Origin: Eubacteriales bacterium
GTDB taxonomy: Bacteria > Bacillota > Clostridia > Christensenellales > Aristaeellaceae
Direction: 5' to 3'
NCBI GenBank assembly: GCA_028701335.1
Contig: JAQVQY010000009.1
Span: 1 to 39,453, forward strand
Length of the DNA stretch: 39,453 bases
The translations under genes were made by a program, and so were the position numbers. A model generated the notes under the pieces. It made no database searches and was not told where the DNA came from. It saw nothing but the letters and a program-made list of their open reading frames with translations. Position 1 is the first letter of the stretch; each line of letters begins with the position of its first letter. Below are positions 8,685 through 17,100 of the stretch, in pieces.

Positions 8685-10616
8685 TCAATTCTGGTCCGGA
8701 TCAAACACAAACGCCTTGCCCTGGGCATCCTGCATGGCCTCCAGGATGCGCCCGGGCTTTAACGCGTCTCCAATCACCTGGACTTGTCCAAAGCGCTCCC
8801 CGCAGGCATCCGCAAGCGACCTCCTTGGTGAGACGCCTACGGCCATCACCACCCAGTCGGCAGCTATGGTTACGTTCTGGCTGTCAGCGAGCCTTTGGAG
8901 ATTCACTTCGTTATCGCCAACGCTGATGAGTTTGTGCCCCAGAAGCACCTGTGTTCCTTGAGGGAGAACGCGGCCCATGATGTCGCTGACCACCGCCGGA
9001 TAGGCGCCAACGCCCAAGGTGTCCAGCATCTCCACAATTGTTACTTCACGACCCTTAAGGGCCAGCAACTCGGCGGTCTCAAGGCCTGTCATCCCCGCGC
9101 CGATGACGGCCACGCGGCCCTTGGGATCGGTTTGGCCCAGCAGTACGCTTTCCGCGGTGACCACATGGTTTTTATTGATGCCTTCCACAGGCGGCAAGAA
9201 AGGTTCTGCCCCGCAGGCCAGGAACACCGCTTCAGGATTAATCTTATCGAGGCTTTCCACCGTTGCGCGCTCACCCAGGCGCAGCCGGACACCTGCTTTT
9301 TCCAGCTGTGTATGAAGGGATTGCGTCAGCCGGGTGATTTTCTCCTTGCCATGGCCCTTATCGGCGATATTGAGGGCGCCGCCGGTGGTGGCGTTTTCGT
9401 CAAACAACACGGGCGCAAAGCCCCGCTCCTTAAGTGTCAGGGCAGCCTGGACGCCCGCAGGGCCTCCGCCCACGACGGCAACCGTGCGCCCGGCGCCATT
9501 AACCAACGGATGCCCGTACTCCCGTTCATGCCCCGTTAGGGGGTTGACAGCGCAGTTGATGCGCTTGAGGCTGCAGATTTCGCCAAAGCAGCTCAGGCAT
9601 CCGATGCAGGTTCGTATCTCACTCTCACGCCCTGAAAAGGCCTTGCGCGGCCAGTCCGGGTCAGCCAGCAGCGCCCGGCCCAGGCCCACCAGGTCGCAGG
9701 CGCTTTCCTCAAGCAGCTTTTCAGCAGCTTCCGGTTCTTTGATATTGCACACGGACAGGACCGGGATACTTACCGATTGCTTAATGCACTGGGCCATGTG
9801 TTTTTTCCAACCCTGGGAATAGGTGCCCGGCTCAATACAACCTTCGGTATAGCAGCTGACATTGATAAGGCTGGCGCCCGCGTCTTGCAGCGCCTTGGCG
9901 ATGCGGGCGGCCTCCGGTTGGTCTATGCCGCCTGGCAGCGCCTCTTGAGCGTTGATGCGTACCGACACGGGGAAGCGCTGGCCGCAGGTCTCCTGGATTC
10001 CCTGAAGGATTTCCAGGATAAAGCGCATACGGTTTTCAAAGCTGCCGCCGTATTCATCCTCACGGTAGTTCATGGCGGGGGAAAGGAACTGGTTGATGAG
10101 GTAGCCGTGAGCCCCGTGAAGCTCAATACCGTCCGCACCAGCCATCTGGGCGATGTGGGCGGCGTTTACGAAGCGTCCTGCCATCTCTTTGCATTCAGAC
10201 AGGGAGAGCGCGCGGGGCACTTCACCACCCATAGGGCTGGCCACCGCAGAGGATGACACCGGCTGAACACCGGCCACCCAGGAAGACGCTGCCCGACCCG
10301 GATGCTGCAGCTGGACAAACAGGCGGCTGTTCCAGCGATGGATCGCGTCCACCAGACGCTGGATCTCCAGAATGTCTCCCGGGCGGTAGGCCGCCATCTG
10401 GCAGGGGTCGCTGATGCCGGCGCCGCCCTCAATGCGCGTGACTTCCGTGATTATCAGCCCCACGCCTCCCTGGGCCCGTGCCTGGTAGAATGCGATCAGG
10501 TCGTCGGTGACGCCTCCCTCCGGTTTGCCCAGGTTGATGCCCATGGCGGTCATCGCCAGGCGGTTGGGTAAGGTTAGTTTCCCGATTTTAAGCGGGCTTT
10601 TCAGGCGTTCATACAT
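8685..10616 (-). CDS. NADH:flavin oxidoreductase / 2,4-dienoyl-CoA reductase-like enzyme (OYE TIM barrel + Fe-S + FAD/NAD domains)
   Basis: 643 aa; 'LKIGKLTLPNRLAMTAMG', 'GADGIELHGAHGYLINQFLSPAMNYREDEYGGSFENRMRF', Cys-rich 'CIGCLSCFGEICSLKRINCAVNP', 'VAVVGGGPAGVQAALTLKERG', 'VAVIGAGMTGLETAELLALKG'. Confidence 0.93.
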   Translation of the reverse strand: MYERLKSPLKIGKLTLPNRLAMTAMGINLGKPEGGVTDDLIAFYQARAQGGVGLIITEVTRIEGGAGISDPCQMAAYRPGDILEIQRLVDAIHRWNSRLFVQLQHPGRAASSWVAGVQPVSSSAVASPMGGEVPRALSLSECKEMAGRFVNAAHIAQMAGADGIELHGAHGYLINQFLSPAMNYREDEYGGSFENRMRFILEILQGIQETCGQRFPVSVRINAQEALPGGIDQPEAARIAKALQDAGASLINVSCYTEGCIEPGTYSQGWKKHMAQCIKQSVSIPVLSVCNIKEPEAAEKLLEESACDLVGLGRALLADPDWPRKAFSGRESEIRTCIGCLSCFGEICSLKRINCAVNPLTGHEREYGHPLVNGAGRTVAVVGGGPAGVQAALTLKERGFAPVLFDENATTGGALNIADKGHGKEKITRLTQSLHTQLEKAGVRLRLGERATVESLDKINPEAVFLACGAEPFLPPVEGINKNHVVTAESVLLGQTDPKGRVAVIGAGMTGLETAELLALKGREVTIVEMLDTLGVGAYPAVVSDIMGRVLPQGTQVLLGHKLISVGDNEVNLQRLADSQNVTIAADWVVMAVGVSPRRSLADACGERFGQVQVIGDALKPGRILEAMQDAQGKAFVFDPDQN

Positions 10617-11664
10617 GCGGTTCCACCTCCAATTTCAGGGGCTTGGTTTCAGGCAGCGGCAGCTGCCGGTAACGATGGACGGCCAGCGCCTCTGCCAAGC
10701 GGCTCAACAGTTTTGTGTAAGCGGTGCGGATGATGAAGAACTGGAAGAAGTTGAGCGTCTCAAAGCCGAAGAACCGCATAACGGCCCACAAGCTTAGAGA
10801 GGAGAGCGCCATAACGGGCAGAAGCAAAACGCCCGCCAGTACCCAGGGGTTGGCGGGAAGGGCAGATAGGAATCGGTTTGGTTTGCCTGCTGGCGGAAGG
10901 TTCCCTGCCAGGGCTATCTGCTGTACAGACGCCAGGGTGGGCCTGACCATCAGCAGGCTGACAATGATGCCAAGAACCAGGCCTGTGATGACCACGCCGC
11001 TTTGGGCGACTCCCGTCAGCACCACCATATCCCCCTGGATGATGGTGCCGCCAAGGACCAGGCCCAGGAGCATGTTCATCCCGAAGTCGGTGGTCACGCT
11101 CGCGTAAAGCCTGGAAAACATTTCACGCCGCGGCAGGGGGTTGATAACGGTTTGCCGCCCCTTTTGGGGTGGGTCGGAAGGCCGCGCCAGGTCAGGCTGT
11201 ACATGCCTGAAGATGCCAAATTCAATCACTTTGGCGGCAAGAAGGATGGAGTAGCCGATCTTCCAGGCGAGAAAGCGCGGGAAGGTGTAGTCAGTCTCAG
11301 AATAAAAGGTCAAAAGCGCCCATGTGATAAGCGCCATCAGGGTGGCTGCTGCCGTGCCTGTCAGGACTGCCAGCGGAAAGTAGCTCCGTGGCATCCTTTG
11401 CACAAATGCGCCGGTGGGCACCTGAGCAGGAAGAGCTCCGTGGGCACGGCGGGAGCCCACTGCCCAGCGTGTATACGCAAGGCTGGTGAAGGCCGTCACG
11501 ACACCGCATATGGCGGCGTCAATGACAAAGTCGCGGACTGTAAGCGCCCGGCCATACTGGACTAGAAACGCGAGGGGCAGGTTGATGATACAGACAACAA
11601 GCGCCATTGGCAGGTTATTCAGATAGGGCAGATCGGTCCGGCTTTTACCCACGCTGTTTTTCAT
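10609..11664 (-). CDS. polytopic membrane protein of unknown function, apparently two repeats of a ~4-TM unit
   Basis: 351 aa, multiple hydrophobic segments; overlaps the OYE start by 8 nt, suggesting the same operon. Confidence 0.75.
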   Translation of the reverse strand: MKNSVGKSRTDLPYLNNLPMALVVCIINLPLAFLVQYGRALTVRDFVIDAAICGVVTAFTSLAYTRWAVGSRRAHGALPAQVPTGAFVQRMPRSYFPLAVLTGTAAATLMALITWALLTFYSETDYTFPRFLAWKIGYSILLAAKVIEFGIFRHVQPDLARPSDPPQKGRQTVINPLPRREMFSRLYASVTTDFGMNMLLGLVLGGTIIQGDMVVLTGVAQSGVVITGLVLGIIVSLLMVRPTLASVQQIALAGNLPPAGKPNRFLSALPANPWVLAGVLLLPVMALSSLSLWAVMRFFGFETLNFFQFFIIRTAYTKLLSRLAEALAVHRYRQLPLPETKPLKLEVEPHV

Positions 11665-11738
11665 CGCGGTTTACTCCTTTTGGCATTAACACAGCGCACC
11701 CGTTCAGCCTTATGGTATTCCAGCTGAGGGATTGGGTG

Positions 11739-11760
11739 TTAGGCCAAAAAGAGGGCCTAA
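11739..11760. promoter_or_regulatory. 22-bp dyad in the regulator-operon intergenic region, candidate operator
   Basis: TTAGGCC-AAAAAGAG-GGCCTAA perfect 7-bp inverted repeat, no U-tract on either strand immediately after the stem. Confidence 0.4.
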
Positions 11761-11772
11761 ACGGCCATATTA

Positions 11773-12927
11773 TCAAAACAGGTTTTTAAGCTCCCGGCGG
11801 CAGGTGATGCCAAGTTTGTCATAGATACAGGAGAGGTCTTTTTTTACTGTCGAAAGGGAAAGAAACATCTTTTGAGCGATTTGAGGATTGTTCAGACCAT
11901 CCGCCGCATACATCGCCACCTGGTGTTCTCTCCTGGTAAGGATCTCCGGGATGCTATAGGCGGCGAACTCGTTATGCGCCCTGAGCCATTGGGGAAAAAT
12001 CCCCTTCCAGCGGCTGATTACCAGGTCATACTTCTCCGGGAAGGCCTCCATCAGGCAGCGTTCTGTCAGGCCCTGCATTATGGTGAGCGTCTCCACGAAG
12101 GGGCCGATGAAGCGGTCCGGAAGCGCCAGCCGCATCACCGTCATCATGCGGTCGCGGGCCTGGGCGGGGTTATCCTGTTTGAGGTGCCCAAGCGCCGCGT
12201 ACAAATAGACATAGATGTCGCTGAGTGAATAGTACCCCGGGTCCTGTTTGGATATCCTGGCTTCCGCCGCTGCCAGCATCACCCGGTAATCCTTGTTGAT
12301 TTGCAGATACTTGATGTAGGTATACCAAGCCAAATCCCGCATGGATGGCGGCAGGACCGAAAGGTCTCCCTTTTTGAGCCACTCGGGTGTATTGCGGGTG
12401 ATAAAAAGGCTGGCGTTTATATTGGCCTGAAAGCATTCCAAAACATAGTGTGGTTCAGGCGTGCGTGATTCATCGCCGGGAGAGTTATCAAAGAACCCGC
12501 GGGTTTGCCGATAACGCTCAAAATCGCCCAGGCAAATGGCCGCATACATCGTGAAGAGCCTGGCGGTCAAATAATTGATGTTGCTTTTGGGAATATGGTC
12601 AAAAGAGGCAAGCGACTCCGCGTATTCGCAGCGATAATATGCAAAAAGCCCGCGGGCAAGCCAACGGGCAGGGTCACACGGCAGCGACTGAAGGTAGGCG
12701 TCCGCCTGGCCGCTGGCAAACTCCAGGGATACGGTGACTGGTCGAGAAAACTGAGCCGTCTTGCCCTCTCGGCCGACGCCGGGTAACGTATCCAGATCCC
12801 TGGGGATAAGCCAATTGCTGCCCAGCTTAACGGCGCCTGGAATAATTCCGGCCTGGCAATGACGCTGAACGGTTCTCAGGTGAATATCATTTATCGCTGC
12901 ATATTGCTCTACGGACAGGTATTCCAT
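11773..12927 (-). CDS. LuxR-family transcriptional regulator with an extra N-terminal excisionase/MerR-like HTH
   Basis: C-terminal 'EILTRREHQVAMYAADGLNNPQIAQKMFLSLSTVKKDLSCIYDKLGI'; N-terminal 'YLSVEQYAAINDIHLRTVQRHCQAGIIPGAVKLGSNWLIPRD'. ATG at 12927 preceded by AAGAGGTGGGT. Confidence 0.85.
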   Translation of the reverse strand: MEYLSVEQYAAINDIHLRTVQRHCQAGIIPGAVKLGSNWLIPRDLDTLPGVGREGKTAQFSRPVTVSLEFASGQADAYLQSLPCDPARWLARGLFAYYRCEYAESLASFDHIPKSNINYLTARLFTMYAAICLGDFERYRQTRGFFDNSPGDESRTPEPHYVLECFQANINASLFITRNTPEWLKKGDLSVLPPSMRDLAWYTYIKYLQINKDYRVMLAAAEARISKQDPGYYSLSDIYVYLYAALGHLKQDNPAQARDRMMTVMRLALPDRFIGPFVETLTIMQGLTERCLMEAFPEKYDLVISRWKGIFPQWLRAHNEFAAYSIPEILTRREHQVAMYAADGLNNPQIAQKMFLSLSTVKKDLSCIYDKLGITCRRELKNLF

Positions 12928-13062
12928 ACCCACCTCTTGTGCCGCGTTGGCACACAACTTGTCGTTTGCGCGACATTCCGGTGGGCTTAAACCCTAACCG
13001 AAGGCCGCGTCCATAGGTGAAAGATAGATTAGGCGCCTACTGCGCACTGGTTCATAATACCA

Positions 13063-13091
13063 ATGTTAGACAATATGACAGAGGCTGTCAA
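13063..13091 (-). promoter_or_regulatory. putative sigma-A promoter for the LuxR regulator
   Basis: Minus strand TTGACA (13091-13086), 17-bp spacer, TAACAT (13068-13063). Confidence 0.55.
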
Positions 13092-13106
13092 CCTGGAAGG
13101 CAGCCG

Positions 13107-13136
13107 AAGAAAAAGGCCACCGGACTGGCCGGTGGC
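13107..13136 (-). terminator. intrinsic terminator of SH3-like protein gene
   Basis: GCCACCGG (13116-13123) / CCGGTGGC (13129-13136); on the minus strand the hairpin is followed by CTTTTTCTTC. Confidence 0.8.
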
Positions 13137-13157
13137 TGAATAGGGTAATCCCCGATA

Positions 13158-14288
13158 TCAGTTCATCGTGAAGGAGACCATGCCGGCCGCGATAAACACC
13201 GTGGTGCCGTTTGGCAGCATGATCTGGTACCAGCCATTGGTTGGGATGCCAACCACCTCATAGACATTGCCCGGATCGGCTTTGCCCACAATGGTTGCTT
13301 TCATGGAAGGTTCCGCCCGCAGGTTTGCCTGGCGGGTGTGGGTCACCAGGACGGTGCCAATGCCGGTGTGGAAGGAACGGTGCAGGCGATATACGCCCAG
13401 GATGGCGTCCGTGCGGGTGAGGGGATGGGTGGGGAAGAAGAGGTGCTCCGCATCGATGCTCATCACAGGATTCCCTGAAGTGGTGTCTGCATGGTCAAGC
13501 ACGGTGATCACCATGTCCAGCATGGGAAGCTGGCGCCAGTCTGAACTGTCATCGGTGGTTACCACCCCCGCGTAGCCCTGAGCCAAACCAATGTCATCTG
13601 CGTCGGCGATATAGGGGTCATGGAAATGGTCCTGCCTGGGGTTCTCATCGCCCATATCGATCAGGGCGCCATACATCTCAGCCGCCGCAACGCCGCGCAG
13701 CACAATGTTGAACTGGGCGCCGGCGCTGGCCGCCTGGTATTCCTCCAGGGTCAGGTAAACATGGCTTCTGATGGCGGCGGGATTTTTGGACTTCAGGCGA
13801 ACGGCGTTGGTGAGCAGGCCGTCCAATTCCTGCCAGGTGACATTGCCCTCAGACAGCATCCCCTGGGGCACAAGGCCCAGGCTGCGGGCTGCCTGGATCT
13901 CCCGGGCAATCAGCTCCGCCGGTGAGGGTGTGGCGGTGGGGGTGGGCTTGGGCGTGGGCTTGGCAGTGGGCTTTGGCGTGGGAGTGATGAAGGGCTTGGG
14001 CTGGCGGTCGGTAAGAAACTCGGTTTTCACATAGCCGTTGTACATCCCATACTGCACATGGTTCCAGACCATGCCCAGGATATCCGGATACACCGTGACC
14101 TCGGCGCCATAAGGGATTTTGGTGAGCACCCGGGCGTTCGGGTCAGGTTCCTCACGCATATTCAGCTGTTTACCGTCAGGGGTTTTCACATACATGGGGT
14201 AGGCGTCCGGGTCATAAATGGACGCGGCGGCGGGCAGCATGGCTGCCAGCAGAAAGAGGGCGGTCAGGAGGCTGAAAATTCTTTTCAT
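13158..14288 (-). CDS. secreted SH3-like-domain protein, paralog of 5677..6789
   Basis: Signal peptide; 'MYVKTPDGKQLNMREEPDPNARVLTKIPYGAEVTVYPDILGMVWNHVQYGMYNGYVKTEFL', linker 'TPTPKPTAKPTPKPTPTATPSP', C-terminal 'RQANLRAEPSMKATIVGKADPGNVYEVVGIPTNGWYQI'. Confidence 0.86.
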   Translation of the reverse strand: MKRIFSLLTALFLLAAMLPAAASIYDPDAYPMYVKTPDGKQLNMREEPDPNARVLTKIPYGAEVTVYPDILGMVWNHVQYGMYNGYVKTEFLTDRQPKPFITPTPKPTAKPTPKPTPTATPSPAELIAREIQAARSLGLVPQGMLSEGNVTWQELDGLLTNAVRLKSKNPAAIRSHVYLTLEEYQAASAGAQFNIVLRGVAAAEMYGALIDMGDENPRQDHFHDPYIADADDIGLAQGYAGVVTTDDSSDWRQLPMLDMVITVLDHADTTSGNPVMSIDAEHLFFPTHPLTRTDAILGVYRLHRSFHTGIGTVLVTHTRQANLRAEPSMKATIVGKADPGNVYEVVGIPTNGWYQIMLPNGTTVFIAAGMVSFTMN

Positions 14289-14473
14289 GTAGTATTCCTT
14301 CCTTTCATGTCATGAGCAACGGATTTGCGGGGGAGCTCATGGTCCCAGGCCATGGACGGGTATACTTAAGACCCATCGTACCCACCAAAATATGTTAGGA
14401 ATCAGCATGAACACCATCCCATCAATAAGATGGGGCATGAAAGCCCGCCGCGCATGACCCCAAAGGGCTATAT

Positions 14474-16960
14474 TCAGGGGCATAACAGATCGGCCAGCCT
14501 GGCACGCCGGTCAATATCAAGTTTTGAGAAAACGGTCTTCAGGTGGTTCTTAACCGTCTGCTCAGAAATAAACTCACGCTCCGCAATCTCCCGGTTGCGC
14601 AGTCCCTGGGCTGCCAGAATGGCAATTTGGCGTTCCCTCTGGGTTAGCGAATCAGGGAAATCCCGCTGGCAGGCATCGGCCAAAGCAGAAAAGGAGTCCC
14701 CCGGGAACTTAGCCCTGATACTGCGAACGCACTGAATAAACGCGCCGTATTTTTCTTTTAGCGCCGGGTCATCAAAATGCATCGTCAGGATTCCCCGGTG
14801 ATGTACAAACAGGGATACCAGCCCGTCAGGGGAGCCGATGGCCATCGCTTTATCCAGCGCTTCCAGGGCCTGGGTTTGGCGTGACAGGCCCAGGCAGCAT
14901 AGGGCCAGGCCCACGTAGAGGTAGTATTCCGCTGCCTTGGTGCATACTCTTTTATCCACGCGCAGGGTGGCTTCAATGATGCCTATGGCCTTGGCGTAGT
15001 CCCCCTCCAGTATGATATCCGTGATGATAGCGTAGCGGTTCATCAGTGTGTTGACAGACGGACTTTCCTCCCCAGGTTCTGTCTGCTGCGCCCGTTTTGG
15101 ATTGTGGCAGTTTTGCTGCATCATGGCGCGGAGTGTCCTTAGGCTGGTATCAAGCATCACCTTGTTCATGGCGCTGCCCTTCATGAAGGGGAAGGCAGAG
15201 GCCTTGCTCTCAAGATAAGCGATTGCGGTCTTCAGGCCTTCCACATCCGAGTGGGAAATGGCGATTCGCCCCAAAAGCAGGGCGGCCCCAATGGACACAG
15301 TGGGCTGCTTGGCATCCTCCGATAGCTGGCCCGCCTCATATGCCAGTAAACGGGCTTCCTCATGATCCCCGCGCATGCAGGCAAGCTCCGCCCGGTAAAG
15401 AACATCAGCGCCGCCGGCATGCCCGCCTGTCAGCGTATTGTACAGGCGGACGGCATCTTCCAGCTCCCGGCCGATGCGATCTCCTTCGCCCGGGCTTGTA
15501 TAAAAAAGAAGCCACATGGACGTGCATCCAAACAAAAAAGGTTCCTCAGCCGCCACCACCTGACAGCGTCCTTTTATCAGCTTTATGGCCTCACTCAGGC
15601 GCTGGCCCATCAAATGGGCGTCCGGGAAGGCTGACAGCGCATCCATCACCAGCCACTCACCTTTGAGTGTCATGTCGCCGCTTTCTTCGGTGATTTGCCG
15701 CGCTTTTTCCATAGCAACGCCATACCCTGTGAAGTCAGCGGCGGCAAACAGGAAATAAGCCAGCCGCAACAGCGAAATAGGGTATTTGGCCAAAACCGGC
15801 ATGGGGCAGGACGCCAGGATTTCCCGGGCCACCGCCGTAAAAGGCACTTGGCCGGCCCGGGCATGGCAGAGGTTAACCAGGGGGAGCGCCAGGATCCGCT
15901 CATAGGCCTTAATGGTATGGAAGCAAGCGATGGCCTGGCAGATATTCCCCTTACCAGCATGCCACTGGCCAGCGCTCATGTATATGCTTTTTCGCTGCTC
16001 ATCCGGGGCGCTTTTCAAGCGCAGGAGCAGGAAGTCCTGCAAAAGGGCGTGGGGGTAATGAACGCCCTCCGCCGCGTCATAGCGGATCAAGGGCGTTCGG
16101 CGCACCAATTCTCTTGTTTTCGCGCTGACCGGCTCCCCTGACAGCTGGCTCATTTGACCCTCGGAAATGGCGTCAAACAGGGCAAAGGGCAGAAGCCGCG
16201 CCTGCTCCAAAGGAGATAGACGGTCATAATAGACATCCGCCAAAAGGCAGTCCGCCCGGCAGCTCTCGGACAGAACCGCGTTATCCCCGCCGCCCCGCAG
16301 AAACAATGAGACTGCCAGCGGCCAGCCTTCCGTGCGGTGATATAGAACATCAGCTTCATGGGCCTGGATGCTAATACCCGCCTGGGCAAAAAGCGCGCGG
16401 ATCTCCTGAGCGTTAAGCGTCAGATCGCTGGTGGTGATTCGGTTAAGGTGATACAGGGCCTCCGCTGTTTCGCGTGCCGCGCGGAAATATTGGGTGGAGA
16501 TGATAACATGAAGGCCGGGGCTGACTCGGTGCAACAGGGCCGCGGAGATGAGCGCCTCCATCTCCCTTGGCAGGTTTTGGAAATTGTCCAGGATCAGAAC
16601 AGTTTCTTCAGCGCAGTGCAGCTGGCATAAAGCCTGGACACACAGCTGGCGCCTGGATTGGGAAGGTGTGCCCTGGGCCAGCAAGTTGTCCGAAACCGCC
16701 GGGTCAATACCTGACAGCACCTTGCACAGGCGCTCCCATGCATCCCCGGCATCCTCCTTCAGGGCCGCGAACCAATGGACACGCGCCTGTCCCACGCACA
16801 ACTCCTCCAGGCGTTTGAGCGCGGTGGTTTTCCCGTATCCGGCGGGTGCTTCCACCACCGTAACGGGCGCCCAAAGCCCCGCCCGCAATTTGTCCAGCAG
16901 GCGATCCGGAAAATAGCACGCGGGGGGAGGGGGCATTGCAGTGTCCATCGGCATCTCCAA
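14474..16960 (-). CDS. MalT-like ATP-dependent LuxR family transcriptional regulator
   Basis: 828 aa; Walker A 'EAPAGYGKTTALKRL', TPR-like middle, C-terminal 'LTQRERQIAILAAQGLRNREIAEREFISEQTVKNHLKTVFSKLDI'. Confidence 0.92.
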   Translation of the reverse strand: MEMPMDTAMPPPPACYFPDRLLDKLRAGLWAPVTVVEAPAGYGKTTALKRLEELCVGQARVHWFAALKEDAGDAWERLCKVLSGIDPAVSDNLLAQGTPSQSRRQLCVQALCQLHCAEETVLILDNFQNLPREMEALISAALLHRVSPGLHVIISTQYFRAARETAEALYHLNRITTSDLTLNAQEIRALFAQAGISIQAHEADVLYHRTEGWPLAVSLFLRGGGDNAVLSESCRADCLLADVYYDRLSPLEQARLLPFALFDAISEGQMSQLSGEPVSAKTRELVRRTPLIRYDAAEGVHYPHALLQDFLLLRLKSAPDEQRKSIYMSAGQWHAGKGNICQAIACFHTIKAYERILALPLVNLCHARAGQVPFTAVAREILASCPMPVLAKYPISLLRLAYFLFAAADFTGYGVAMEKARQITEESGDMTLKGEWLVMDALSAFPDAHLMGQRLSEAIKLIKGRCQVVAAEEPFLFGCTSMWLLFYTSPGEGDRIGRELEDAVRLYNTLTGGHAGGADVLYRAELACMRGDHEEARLLAYEAGQLSEDAKQPTVSIGAALLLGRIAISHSDVEGLKTAIAYLESKASAFPFMKGSAMNKVMLDTSLRTLRAMMQQNCHNPKRAQQTEPGEESPSVNTLMNRYAIITDIILEGDYAKAIGIIEATLRVDKRVCTKAAEYYLYVGLALCCLGLSRQTQALEALDKAMAIGSPDGLVSLFVHHRGILTMHFDDPALKEKYGAFIQCVRSIRAKFPGDSFSALADACQRDFPDSLTQRERQIAILAAQGLRNREIAEREFISEQTVKNHLKTVFSKLDIDRRARLADLLCP

Positions 16961-17029
16961 AGGGTTATACCAAGCTTGTTTGACTCATTTATTATTATAC
17001 GGGATATTTATTCCGCTTTTCAAGGAAAG

Positions 17030-17077
17030 CGAACGAAAAACAAGAGAGGGTCCGCGCGGCGGACGGCCGGCGGACCC
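17030..17077 (-). terminator. intrinsic terminator ending the NHLM/LysM locus
   Basis: Minus strand GGGTCCGC-N14-GCGGACCC followed by TCTCTTGTTTTT (stem arms 17070-17077 and 17048-17055). Confidence 0.8.
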
Positions 17078-17100
17078 AAAATGGAAACGATTTTGCTTCA

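Noticed and set aside
13920-13990. Repetitive G/T-rich tract (and 6440-6490) as a possible tandem repeat or regulatory array
   Set aside because: Explained by Pro/Thr/Lys-rich linkers in the two SH3-like proteins.
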